18,454 nucleotides of DNA from Aquifex sp964425585 (GTDB lineage Bacteria > Aquificota > Aquificia > Aquificales > Aquificaceae), in the NCBI GenBank assembly GCA_964425585.1, contig CAYRMG010000026.1, forward strand, positions 1-18,454, given 5' to 3'. Every line of letters begins with the position of its first letter. Within the stretch, counting starts at the first letter, position 1. Positions 7,207-13,708 of the stretch are shown in pieces. The position numbers were made by a program, and so were the translations under genes. The notes beneath the pieces are model-generated. The model saw nothing but the letters and a program-made list of their open reading frames with translations. It made no database searches and was not told the origin of the DNA.

Positions 7207-8844
7207 TTAGTCAAGCTCGGGCATGTCGGTGGGTGTTATGTCCTTCTTCTTTTCTTCGGGAATGTCCGCTATGAGTGCTTCGGCGGTGAGCATAGTTCCC
7301 GCAACGGATGCGGCGTTTTCTATTGCGGTTCTTACAACCTTCGTGGGGTCTATGATTCCCGCTTCATACATGTCAACGTATTCACCCGTTGCGGCGTTGA
7401 ATCCCCAGGTTGCTCCCTTTGTCTTTCCGAGTTCCATTACCTTTTCAAGAACCACCGAACCGTCATATCCCGCGTTGTATGCTATTTGCTTTAGAGGAAC
7501 TCTTACCGCTTTCTTGACTATGTCTATACCGAGTTGTTGGTCTTGGTTATCACCTTTTAGGTTTTCAAGTGCTTCTGAAGCCCTTACGAGTGCTACTCCA
7601 CCGCCGGGAACTATTCCTTCTTCTACAGCTGCCTTGGTTGCGTGAACCGCGTCTTCTACCCTGTATTTCTTTTCCTTGAGTTCAGCTTCCGTTGCTGCTC
7701 CTACCCTTATTATTGCAACTCCGCCGCTGAGCTTAGCCAACCTTTCTTGGAGTTTTTCCCTGTCGTAGTCGGAGGTGGTTTCTTGGATTTGTCTCTTTAT
7801 CTGTTCAATTCTTGCCTGTATTTGTTGCGGGTCTCCTTTACCGCCTATGATGGTGGTGTGTTCTTTGTCAACTACAACTTTTTCAGCTTGTCCGAGCATA
7901 TCAAGGGTTACGCTTTCAAGTTTGATTCCGAGGTCTTCGGTTATAGCCTGTCCTCCCGTGAGCGTAGCTATGTCTCCGAGGTAATCCTTTCTCCTTTGTC
8001 CGAATCCGGGAGCTTTTACCGCACAAGCCTTAAGAACACCCTTTATGTGGTTTACTACAAGTGTAGCAAGTGCCTCACCTTCAACATCTTCAGCGATTAC
8101 GAGCAGGGGTCTTCCCGACCTTACAACTTGTTCAAGAACAGGGAGAAGGTCTTTTACGTTGCTTATCTTCTTTTCGTATATGAGTATGTAGGGATTTTCA
8201 AGAACACATTCCATCTTTTCGGGGTCCGTTACGAAGTAAGGGGATAGGTATCCTCTGTCAAACTGCATTCCCTTAACAACTTCAAGGGTTGTTTCCGCAG
8301 ATTTGCTTTCTTCAACGGTAATTACTCCGTCCTTACCAACTTCTTCCATAGCGTCCGCTATTATCTTTCCGATTTCGGGGTCGTTGTTAGCGGATATAGT
8401 TGCAACTTGCTCTATTTCCTTTCTTTCCTTTACTTCCTTGGAGAGTTTTCTCAGTTCCTCAACTACGGTTTTTACAGCCTTGTCTATTCCCCTCTTTACT
8501 TCCATTACGTTTGCACCGCTTGCGGCTACCCTGAGTCCTTCGTGGAATATCGCTTGTGCAAGAACCGTAGCGGTTGTCGTTCCATCTCCGGCAACATCTG
8601 CGGTTTTTGATGCGACCTCTTTTACGAGCTGAGCTCCGATATTTTCAAACTTGTCCTTGAGCTCTATTTCCTTAGCAACGGTAACACCGTCCTTGGTAAC
8701 TACGGGAGTTCCCCAGTTTTTACCTAAGATAACCTCCCTTCCCTTGGGACCCAAAGTAACCTTAACAGCATTTGCAAGCTTATCAACACCGGCCTTTAAC
8801 TTTGCCCTTGCTTCTTCGTTATAGATAATTGCCTTTGCTGCCAT
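7207..8844 (-). CDS. groL: 60 kDa chaperonin GroEL
   Basis: The 545-residue chaperonin subunit that forms double heptameric rings and folds proteins in an ATP-driven cycle with GroES. Conserved positions are in place: K51-D52-G-V-T-V, G86-D87-G-T-T-T (ATP and metal site), the apical region with I-A-E-D-V-E-G-E-A-L, and V-P-G-G-G-V-A-L in the lower half. The C terminus ends in a short acidic segment (P-T-D-M-P-E-L-D) and lacks the Gly-Gly-Met repeat tail found in many bacteria. The start is ATG behind a near-perfect Shine-Dalgarno site at 8851-8859. The gene is second in a two-gene operon, 17 nt after groES. Confidence 0.99.
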   Translation of the reverse strand: MAAKAIIYNEEARAKLKAGVDKLANAVKVTLGPKGREVILGKNWGTPVVTKDGVTVAKEIELKDKFENIGAQLVKEVASKTADVAGDGTTTATVLAQAIFHEGLRVAASGANVMEVKRGIDKAVKTVVEELRKLSKEVKERKEIEQVATISANNDPEIGKIIADAMEEVGKDGVITVEESKSAETTLEVVKGMQFDRGYLSPYFVTDPEKMECVLENPYILIYEKKISNVKDLLPVLEQVVRSGRPLLVIAEDVEGEALATLVVNHIKGVLKACAVKAPGFGQRRKDYLGDIATLTGGQAITEDLGIKLESVTLDMLGQAEKVVVDKEHTTIIGGKGDPQQIQARIEQIKRQIQETTSDYDREKLQERLAKLSGGVAIIRVGAATEAELKEKKYRVEDAVHATKAAVEEGIVPGGGVALVRASEALENLKGDNQDQQLGIDIVKKAVRVPLKQIAYNAGYDGSVVLEKVMELGKTKGATWGFNAATGEYVDMYEAGIIDPTKVVRTAIENAASVAGTMLTAEALIADIPEEKKKDITPTDMPELD

Positions 8845-8850
8845 CTTACC

Positions 8851-8859
8851 TCACCTCCT
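8851..8859 (-). promoter_or_regulatory. Strong Shine-Dalgarno site of groEL
   Basis: On the minus strand this reads AGGAGGTGA, an uninterrupted match to the 16S rRNA anti-Shine-Dalgarno end, placed 6 nt before the groEL ATG (8844-8842). It lies in the groES-groEL gap. Most genes in this window have weak sites or none, so this marks high expression. Confidence 0.85.
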
Positions 8860-8861
8860 AA

Positions 8862-9164
8862 TTAAGCTTGATAATCTTCAACTACCGCAAGAACTTCATC
8901 TTCAGACATAACGAGATAAGTCTTTCCATCAATTTCTACTTCATTACCCGCATACTTGTTAAAGAGAACCACATCACCTTCCTTAACAGATAAAGGTTTA
9001 ATTTCGCCATTATCAAGTAATTTTCCGGGACCTACGGCAACAACTTTGCCGAGCTGAGGTTTTTCTTTAGCGGTATCGGGAATTATAATTCCAGAGGGTG
9101 TTCTTTCCTCTTTTTCCTCAAATCTCTCAACGACTATCTTATCGTATAAAGGTCTCAGTTTCAT
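8862..9164 (-). CDS. groES: 10 kDa co-chaperonin GroES
   Basis: The heptameric lid of the GroEL chamber. From the chosen ATG (9164-9162) the protein is 100 residues: M-K-L-R-P-L-Y-D-K-I-V-V at the start, the mobile loop around residues 16-30 with T-P-S-G-I-I-I-P-D-T that docks on GroEL, and the conserved V-V-A-V-G-P-G-K and N-K-Y-A-G-N-E-V blocks. The frame is open to 9200, which would add 12 residues (M-K-R-L-V-I-N-G-G-G-G-R). I reject that start because the GGAGGAGGTGGC Shine-Dalgarno sequence lies inside the extension and is spaced correctly for 9164. The gene is the first of the groES-groEL operon, behind an exact consensus promoter. Confidence 0.97.
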   Translation of the reverse strand: MKLRPLYDKIVVERFEEKEERTPSGIIIPDTAKEKPQLGKVVAVGPGKLLDNGEIKPLSVKEGDVVLFNKYAGNEVEIDGKTYLVMSEDEVLAVVEDYQA

Positions 9165-9170
9165 TCTGCC

Positions 9171-9179
9171 ACCTCCTCC
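9171..9179 (-). promoter_or_regulatory. Shine-Dalgarno site that fixes the groES start
   Basis: On the minus strand this reads GGAGGAGGT, placed 6 nt before the ATG at 9164-9162. Its position inside the longer open frame is the reason for choosing the 100-residue GroES over the 112-residue version. Confidence 0.85.
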
Positions 9180-9206
9180 GTTTATTACCAATCTTTTCAC
9201 TTTCCA

Positions 9207-9235
9207 ATTATATTAACATTCTCTCCCGATGTCAA
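9207..9235 (-). promoter_or_regulatory. Exact consensus sigma-70 promoter of groES-groEL
   Basis: On the minus strand the -35 box TTGACA (9235-9230) and the -10 box TATAAT (9212-9207) both match the housekeeping consensus at all six positions, with the optimal 17-nt spacer. Transcription would start near 9200, giving a leader of about 36 nt before groES. The DNA upstream of the -35 box (9241-9280) is AT-rich and could act as an UP element. No CIRCE-type inverted repeat (TTAGCACTC-N9-GAGTGCTAA) is visible between the promoter and groES or just upstream. Confidence 0.88.
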
Positions 9236-9332
9236 GACCCAATTTTAGCATAACTCACTTAAAGAATTTTAAAGAGTAATTTAGCCGCGGAAACTTTAAG
9301 AAAATCACAGCGTTTTTAACTTTAGTCTTTCC

Positions 9333-9360
9333 TTGTAAATGTTTATGAAGGCAATATATT
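9333..9360 (+). promoter_or_regulatory. Candidate promoter of the TPR / SAM-hydrolase pair
   Basis: TTGTAA at 9333-9338 and TATATT at 9355-9360, spaced by 16 nt, match four and five positions of the sigma-70 boxes. The start point would be near 9367, directly at the Shine-Dalgarno sequence AGGAGGTG (9368-9375) of the TPR gene. The assignment is by pattern and position only; the 9236-9382 stretch otherwise shows only AT-rich sequence. Confidence 0.45.
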
Positions 9361-9382
9361 AAAATGCAGGAGGTGTTAGGCC

Positions 9383-9862
9383 ATGGAAGGCCTGAGAGAG
9401 GAAGCAATGAAATTATTTGAGGAAGCTTATAAATACCACATGCTCGGAGACCTTGACAGGGCAATAGAGCTTTACAGGAAGTCCATAGATATTTATCCTA
9501 CCGCGGAAGCCTGGACTTTCCTCGGGTGGGCTTACAGCATGAGGGGAAACTACGAGGGTGCAATAGAAGCGTGCAAAAGGGCTATTGAGATAGACCCGGA
9601 TTTCGGAAATCCCTACAACGATATAGGTTCTTACCTCATAGAGCTCGGTAAGCTTGATGAAGCGATAGAGTGGCTTGAGAAGGCAAAAAAAGCAAAAAGA
9701 TACGAACCGAGACACTACCCTTACATAAACCTCGCAAAGGTTTATATGCTAAAGGGAAAGCTATACGAAGCCCTAAGGGAAATTGAAGAAGCCATTAAGA
9801 TAAGACCTGACTACAAGCCTTCCCACATTCTCAGACACCAGATTCTCGGAATGCTAAACTGA
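9383..9862 (+). CDS. Tetratricopeptide-repeat protein
   Basis: A 159-residue protein made almost wholly of TPR units at about 6-39, 42-73, 76-107 and 112-143. Each shows the usual W/Y-L/I-G-x3-Y-A-x-G-x3-A-I-x3-A-I pattern and ends at a Pro near helix B (for example I-E-I-D-P-D, I-K-I-R-P-D). There is no signal peptide and no transmembrane segment, so it is probably a cytoplasmic protein-protein scaffold; the partner is unknown. The ATG follows a strong AGGAGGTG site 7 nt upstream. Its stop TGA shares one base with the ATG of the SAM hydrolase gene, so the two proteins are probably made together. The gene is divergent from groES-groEL across a 218-bp gap, the longest in the window. Confidence 0.9.
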   Translation: MEGLREEAMKLFEEAYKYHMLGDLDRAIELYRKSIDIYPTAEAWTFLGWAYSMRGNYEGAIEACKRAIEIDPDFGNPYNDIGSYLIELGKLDEAIEWLEKAKKAKRYEPRHYPYINLAKVYMLKGKLYEALREIEEAIKIRPDYKPSHILRHQILGMLN

Positions 9863-10614
9863 TGGTTATAGCCCTGCTTACGGACTTCGGAACGAAGGAC
9901 GGATTTGTCGGTGCGGTCAAGGGGGTTATTCTCTCCATAAACCCCTCCGCTCAAGTAGTGGATATAACCCACGAAGTTGAACCCTTTGATATTCTGGAAG
10001 GTGCCCTTATATTAAAGGCTCACTACTCTTACTTTCCGAAGGGAAGCATATTTATGTGCGTAGTTGACCCGGGTGTCGGCTCGGAAAGAAGGGGGATAGT
10101 TGTAAAAACGGAAAGATACACTTTCGTGGGACCCGATAACGGTATATTTGACCTCGTCCTGAGGGAAGAGAAAAATTTTGAAACTTTCGTTATAGAAAAC
10201 GAAAGCTTTACGCTCCCGAGAAAGAACAACACTTTTCACGGTAGGGATATCTTTGCCCCTGTATCCGCATATCTCAGCAAAGGAGTAAGTCCGGAACGTA
10301 TAGGAAGAAAAACGGAATACATATTCAGACTACCCATACCAGAAGTGAAAGAGGAGAAGGATTACATAGAAGGCGTTATTCTCCACTTTGACAGGTTCGG
10401 AAATGCGATAACCAGCGTCCCCTGCGGAGATTATAGGAAGGGAATGTTCAGGGGAGAGGAATTCAAGGTCGTTAACTTCTTTCTTGAAGGGGAAGAAAAC
10501 AGGTTAAACGGAATTTGCGGAAGCTTCGGATTTATGGAGCTTTTTATTCCCCTCGGAAGTGCAAAGGAAGAGTTTAACATTAAAAAAGGAGAAAAAGTTA
10601 GGTTCTTTAAATGA
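9862..10614 (+). CDS. SAM hydrolase (DUF62, SAM hydroxide adenosyltransferase)
   Basis: A 250-residue member of the family that includes fluorinase and chlorinase but whose common members hydrolyse S-adenosylmethionine to adenosine and methionine. The water-activating Asp-Arg-His triad of the hydrolase branch is visible: Asp69 and Arg76 in V-V-D-P-G-V-G-S-E-R-R, and His126 in T-F-H-G-R-D-I-F-A-P. The SAM-contacting Asp8 sits in L-L-T-D-F-G. The second domain contains the F-D-R-F-G-N-A-I-T block. These residues argue against a halogenase. The biological purpose of the enzyme is not settled. It is translationally coupled to the TPR gene and ends directly against the stop of recR on the other strand, with no gap. 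Confidence 0.9.
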   Translation: MVIALLTDFGTKDGFVGAVKGVILSINPSAQVVDITHEVEPFDILEGALILKAHYSYFPKGSIFMCVVDPGVGSERRGIVVKTERYTFVGPDNGIFDLVLREEKNFETFVIENESFTLPRKNNTFHGRDIFAPVSAYLSKGVSPERIGRKTEYIFRLPIPEVKEEKDYIEGVILHFDRFGNAITSVPCGDYRKGMFRGEEFKVVNFFLEGEENRLNGICGSFGFMELFIPLGSAKEEFNIKKGEKVRFFK

Positions 10615-11223
10615 TTACTTTCTATTTTCTATGGATTTTTCCAGGGAATACTCATCCGCAAACTCTATAAGGCTGCCGAACTGAAAACCGTAAGCTGTTC
10701 TTGTGACCTTTACCGAAGGGAACCTCTTTTTTATAAGGTTCATAAGGTAGCTTGCGGTTGCCTCTCCCTCAACGTTCGGATTTGTTGCTATTATTACCTC
10801 TTTAGCGTTATACTTTTCTATCCTTTCAAGGAGCTTATCTATGGTAAGGTCTTCCGCTGATATACCCTCAAGGGGTGCTATTCTTCCCTGAAGAACGTGA
10901 TAAACTCCTTTATACCTTTCAAGTTTTTCTATAGCGTAAGCGTCCTGACTTTCTTCAACCACGCATATGAAACGCTTTATTCTCCTTTCATCGGAACATA
11001 TGGGACATATCTCCCTATCCGTTATAAGGAAGCACTCCTTACAGGGCTTTAGGGTATCAACCGCTTTCTTTATTTTATCAACTATCTTTTTTCTCTCTTC
11101 CGACCTTAACTTAAGGAGGTTATACACAAACCTGCTCGCTCCCCGCTCCCCGTAAGTTGGTATCTCGGTTATGCTATCAAGGGCTTCTTTAAGCACTTTC
11201 GGAAAAACGTCTTCAAAGCCCAA
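10615..11223 (-). CDS. recR: Recombination mediator RecR
   Basis: A 202-residue RecR, which forms a DNA-clamp ring and works with RecO to load RecA. Domains in order: a helix-hairpin-helix region (about 7-55, with I-P-T-Y-G-E-R-G-A-S-R), a four-cysteine zinc finger (Cys61, Cys64, Cys73, Cys76), a Toprim domain (from about residue 83, with V-V-E-E-S-Q-D-A-Y-A-I-E and A-T-N-P-N-V-E-G-E-A-T-A), and a C-terminal Walker-B-like tail. The start codon is TTG, supported by GGGAGGA 7 nt upstream. The start lies inside the ybaB 3' end (11-nt overlap), the usual ybaB-recR pairing. The gene is the last of the minus-strand operon; I see no terminator hairpin after it. Confidence 0.96.
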   Translation of the reverse strand: MGFEDVFPKVLKEALDSITEIPTYGERGASRFVYNLLKLRSEERKKIVDKIKKAVDTLKPCKECFLITDREICPICSDERRIKRFICVVEESQDAYAIEKLERYKGVYHVLQGRIAPLEGISAEDLTIDKLLERIEKYNAKEVIIATNPNVEGEATASYLMNLIKKRFPSVKVTRTAYGFQFGSLIEFADEYSLEKSIENRK

Positions 11224-11509
11224 GCCCGAGTCCTCCCAAAAGCCCTCCGAATTTTCTCTGAAAAGCTTCCTTTATCTTGTCCCTCGCTATTTCCTGAGCT
11301 TGATTTATAAGCTCTATTAAGGTCAATTTCAACCTTTCGCAATCCTTTTCTTCTTTGAACTCTATATTGAGAATTTCGCCGAGCCCGTTAAAAACTATCT
11401 CAACCCCATCTTTCTCAAGTATATCTTTTTCTTCCCTCAGCTCCTTTTTTACCTCTTCCATGGTTTCCCGGAAGTTTTTTAAGTTCTTCATAAAATCGTA
11501 TATGTTCAT
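11213..11509 (-). CDS. ybaB: YbaB/EbfC-family nucleoid-associated protein
   Basis: A 98-residue protein of the YbaB/EbfC family: small dimeric DNA-binding proteins that coat the nucleoid. The N-terminal helical part with M-K-N-L-K-N-F-R-E-T-M-E-E-V-K-K-E-L is followed by the short beta strands (V-E-I-V-F-N-G-L-G-E-I-L-N-I-E-F) and a C-terminal helix and Gly-Leu-rich tail (G-G-L-L-G-G-L-G-L-G-L) typical of the family. The start is ATG with GAGGTG at 11515-11520. It overlaps the stop of the preceding CDP-alcohol phosphotransferase gene by 4 nt (ATGA) and overlaps recR by 11 nt. The ybaB-recR neighbourhood is common across bacteria and supports the call. Confidence 0.9.
   Translation of the reverse strand: MNIYDFMKNLKNFRETMEEVKKELREEKDILEKDGVEIVFNGLGEILNIEFKEEKDCERLKLTLIELINQAQEIARDKIKEAFQRKFGGLLGGLGLGL
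11231..11237 (-). promoter_or_regulatory. Shine-Dalgarno site that fixes the TTG start of recR
   Basis: On the minus strand this reads GGGAGGA, 7 nt before the TTG at 11223-11221 and within the ybaB coding sequence. The first ATG in the frame would lie far inside the conserved helix-hairpin-helix region, so the TTG is needed for a full-length RecR. Confidence 0.75.
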
Positions 11510-12096
11510 CTTAGCACCTCCAGAGCCTTTTTCGTTTCCCTAACCCTCTGAATAACCGTTAAAAGCGAGCCTACAAATATTACGAGGAGTGATAACTTCC
11601 AGAGACCCAGAAGAATTCCCAAAAGAAGGACAATCCACCTTTCGGTTCTCTCAAAAAGACCGCCAAGTCCGTGAACTCCCAACCCTTCCGCCCTTGCCCT
11701 TGTATAGCTCACCCCGAAAGATGAAGTTAACGCCAAAAAAGAAAGTAGCGTTCCTAACCCATCCCCCTCGGAAGAGAAATTTACACCCATAGCGATAAAG
11801 GGAAAAGCGTCGGAAAACCTGTCAACCGTTGAGTCAAGAAAGGCACCGAAAGGTGAAGCCTTTTGCATTTTTCGTGCTATTGCACCGTCAATGCTATCCG
11901 ATAGGGCTCCGAGAAGCAGAAGGAAAAAAGCTAAAAAGCTCTCTTCCTTGTAGAGAAAATATGACCCGAAACCGACGCTTACAAGACCGAAAAGGGTAAC
12001 GTAGTTCGGATTTACATTTTTCCTTTCAAGAAACCCTATTAAAGGGTCTACCACCTGTTCGTAGTAAGGTTTAAGCTTCCTCGTAAGGGTGCTCAT
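11506..12096 (-). CDS. CDP-alcohol phosphatidyltransferase, inositol-phosphate synthase-like
   Basis: A 196-residue membrane enzyme with the complete CDP-alcohol phosphotransferase motif: Asp67, Asp70, Gly71, Ala74, Arg75, Gly84, Asp88 and Asp92 in D-x2-D-G-x2-A-R-x8-G-x3-D-x3-D spacing. Such enzymes move a phosphatidyl group from CDP-diacylglycerol (or a CDP-ether lipid) to an alcohol. After the core motif the sequence has S-Y-T-R-A-R-A-E-G-L-G at 130-140 and G-L-F-E-R-T-E-R at 146-153. I recall this block from phosphatidylinositol-phosphate and archaetidylinositol-phosphate synthases, not from PgsA. I infer an acceptor such as inositol phosphate or another polyol phosphate. The operon also carries pgsA, so the two are not redundant copies. 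No Shine-Dalgarno site precedes the ATG. Confidence 0.8.
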   Translation of the reverse strand: MSTLTRKLKPYYEQVVDPLIGFLERKNVNPNYVTLFGLVSVGFGSYFLYKEESFLAFFLLLLGALSDSIDGAIARKMQKASPFGAFLDSTVDRFSDAFPFIAMGVNFSSEGDGLGTLLSFLALTSSFGVSYTRARAEGLGVHGLGGLFERTERWIVLLLGILLGLWKLSLLVIFVGSLLTVIQRVRETKKALEVLR

Positions 12097-12115
12097 TTAA
12101 CTTTTAAAAAGTATA

Positions 12116-12598
12116 TCACTTGGCAACGTCCACACCCAAGCTTCCTATAACCGCGAAAATGCTTACAAGGAGTGATGCCTTAAGAAGTGTAGAAAGGTCT
12201 TTTATCATATCCGGATAAACACCGAAAAGGGTGAGAAATAAAAGGGATATGAAGAAAGATATAGAGAGGCTCGTTATAAGCCTTAAGGGAATAAAGCCTA
12301 ACACATTTTGTTGTTCCCAGTTTTGTAACTTTGAGTATTTTATAAACAGAAAAACGGTAAAAACGGTTATAAGGTAGACTATCAAAATCCTAAAAAAACT
12401 TAACCTTTCGGAGATTTCCCATACTTCTTCGGTAAGGGAAAAAGGTAGAGCTATAATCATGGCACCTATTAGCTCCTGAACAAGGTCGGAAAATCCGAGT
12501 TTCTGCTTTTTTCTTGAATTTTCAAAGTCTTCATACATCTCCGTTATCTTTTTCTCAAGATTATCAACCTTTTTGTTTATCTCATTCAGCCTATCCAT
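12116..12598 (-). CDS. Small integral membrane protein, DUF2391-like
   Basis: A 160-residue protein with a hydrophilic, heptad-rich N terminus (residues 1-33, N-K-K-V-D-N-L-E-K-K-I-T-E-M-Y) likely to form a coiled coil. About four membrane segments follow, at roughly 40-57, 67-88, 102-127 and 139-157. The stretch E-L-I-G-A-M-I-I-A-L-P-F-S-L-T-E-E-V-W at 42-60 resembles the signature of the DUF2391 (TIGR02587) membrane family, which has no known function. I recognise it only by that motif. It lies 4 nt after the GNAT gene and 19 nt before the second CDP-alcohol phosphotransferase, so it is part of the operon. The ATG is preceded by GAGGGA at unusually short spacing. Confidence 0.6.
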   Translation of the reverse strand: MDRLNEINKKVDNLEKKITEMYEDFENSRKKQKLGFSDLVQELIGAMIIALPFSLTEEVWEISERLSFFRILIVYLITVFTVFLFIKYSKLQNWEQQNVLGFIPLRLITSLSISFFISLLFLTLFGVYPDMIKDLSTLLKASLLVSIFAVIGSLGVDVAK

Positions 12599-12602
12599 TC
12601 CC

Positions 12603-13088
12603 TCACGCCAGCTTCTTTGTCATCCTTATCCAGTAGTTATACCTTCCCTTTTCTTGAAAGCCGAATTTCTTATAGAAGTTTATGGCTCTGTAGTTCTCGT
12701 CCCCGACCCATAGCTCCGCGGTATCAAGTCCCTTACTTTTGAAGTATTTCAGAATCTCCTCCATTAACCTCGTTCCTATTCCCATGCCTTGGTATTCGGG
12801 GTCAACAACGATTTCGTGTATTGCTCCTACCTTCTTTTTCTCCCTTCTGCTAAACCAGTTTGCGTCTCCTGCAACAAAACCCACAATCTTTCCGTCAACC
12901 TTTGCAACCAGAAAACCTTCAGGGTCTCTATTTAAAAGCCACTTCATATAGCTCTCTACATCCTTCGGGTGAGTATACGCATACTCTTCAAGACCTTTAT
13001 AAGCCCTCAGATACAAATCAACCAGCTTGGGAATATCCTCCTTTTTAATCCGTTCTATCTTTACATCCGTTTTTGCCCTATCACTCAT
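12603..13088 (-). CDS. GNAT-family N-acetyltransferase
   Basis: A cytoplasmic acetyl-CoA-dependent transferase of the GNAT fold, 161 residues from the chosen start. The acetyl-CoA pyrophosphate loop is visible as E-I-V-V-D-P-E-Y-Q-G-M-G-I-G-T-R-L-M (Q-x2-G-x-G type), preceded by the V-A-K-V-D-G-K-I-V-G-F-V-A-G strand pair. Motif B follows with E-N-Y-R-A-I-N-F-Y-K-K-F-G-F. The layout is like RimI and other small GNATs, but the substrate cannot be named. Two ATG starts are possible. The one at 13088 overlaps the lolA stop by 8 nt; the one at 13109 adds M-A-S-E-Y-S-A and a 29-nt overlap. Neither has a clear Shine-Dalgarno site; I prefer 13088 for the shorter overlap. Confidence 0.87.
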   Translation of the reverse strand: MSDRAKTDVKIERIKKEDIPKLVDLYLRAYKGLEEYAYTHPKDVESYMKWLLNRDPEGFLVAKVDGKIVGFVAGDANWFSRREKKKVGAIHEIVVDPEYQGMGIGTRLMEEILKYFKSKGLDTAELWVGDENYRAINFYKKFGFQEKGRYNYWIRMTKKLA

Positions 13089-13677
13089 AGCGGAATACTC
13101 TGAAGCCATCGGGAAACTCTATTTTAAACAGTTCCTCCGAAGGCCTGAAGTTCCTTTTTACCTTTATAAACTCTATAATAACCTCCTTTCCTTCCTCGCT
13201 GTAGGTTTTTATCCTTTTAATCTCTCCCTTTCTTAGATAGACCTTTACGAGTCTCAGGTTTTCGTCTTTTTTCTTCGGACGAAGTATTATAACCTCTTCA
13301 TCGTTTTCTTCTTTACCTACAAAGGTAAAAACCTTTTCAATAGGTTCAGAAAGAAAAAGCAAGCTGTTTATTACGGGAGATGTATTTCTTCTCATATCTT
13401 CTACATAAACTTTTTGTTCCTCGTAGTGTATGAGATAAACCTTTTTTCCGTCGGATATTATCGTTATCCTTTCGGGATAGGTGTAATCCAGTCTTATCCT
13501 TTCACCTTTCTTTACGTAAAGTATACCTTTGCTTATATCGGGTTTCGGATACCAGTCATAGATTACTTTCTGAACAAATACAACCTTAAGGGTTTTTGTG
13601 TTTTCAAGAATTTCTTTTAGTTTGTCAAAACCGCTTCCGAAAGAAAAGGCTACGAGTAAGAGTATTAAGACAACCAT
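13081..13677 (-). CDS. lolA: LolA-like outer-membrane lipoprotein carrier
   Basis: A 198-residue secreted protein of the LolA/LolB beta-barrel fold, which ferries lipoproteins across the periplasm. After a hydrophobic N-terminal stretch (M-V-V-L-I-L-L-L-V-A-F-S-F-G-S-G) the family pattern follows: V-V-F-V-Q-K-V, then S-K-G-I-L-Y-V-K-K-G-E-R-I-R-L-D-Y-T-Y-P-E-R, then S-D-G-K-K-V-Y-L-I-H-Y, and a C-terminal L-F-K-I-E-F-P-D-G strand. The signal peptide lacks the positive N-terminal residues expected for Sec export. The frame is open further upstream (E-K-F-I-K-V-C-K-I-N-L before this Met) but offers no ATG, GTG or TTG there. The true start is therefore uncertain. The gene sits between pgsA and the GNAT gene in the operon. 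Confidence 0.82.
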   Translation of the reverse strand: MVVLILLLVAFSFGSGFDKLKEILENTKTLKVVFVQKVIYDWYPKPDISKGILYVKKGERIRLDYTYPERITIISDGKKVYLIHYEEQKVYVEDMRRNTSPVINSLLFLSEPIEKVFTFVGKEENDEEVIILRPKKKDENLRLVKVYLRKGEIKRIKTYSEEGKEVIIEFIKVKRNFRPSEELFKIEFPDGFRVFRYE

Positions 13678-13708
13678 AAGGTTTATTTTGCAAACTTTTA
13701 TGAATTTC

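Noticed and set aside
7642..8247. Long plus-strand open frame (201 codons) inside groEL
   Set aside because: It lies wholly antisense to groEL, is rich in Cys, Tyr, Phe and Ser as expected for a mirror frame, has no ribosome-binding site and resembles no protein I know.
9165..9200. N-terminal extension of GroES
   Set aside because: The extension contains the Shine-Dalgarno sequence of the real start and is absent from GroES proteins in general. It also begins at the predicted transcription start.
9241..9300. Possible CIRCE element upstream of groES
   Set aside because: The stretch around 9244-9260 has TTAGC and ACTC words, but there is no 9-bp inverted repeat with a 9-nt spacer.
9862..10614. 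Halogenase (fluorinase or chlorinase) activity for the DUF62 protein
   Set aside because: The Asp-Arg-His triad of the water-using hydrolases is intact, and there is no halogenation gene cluster nearby.
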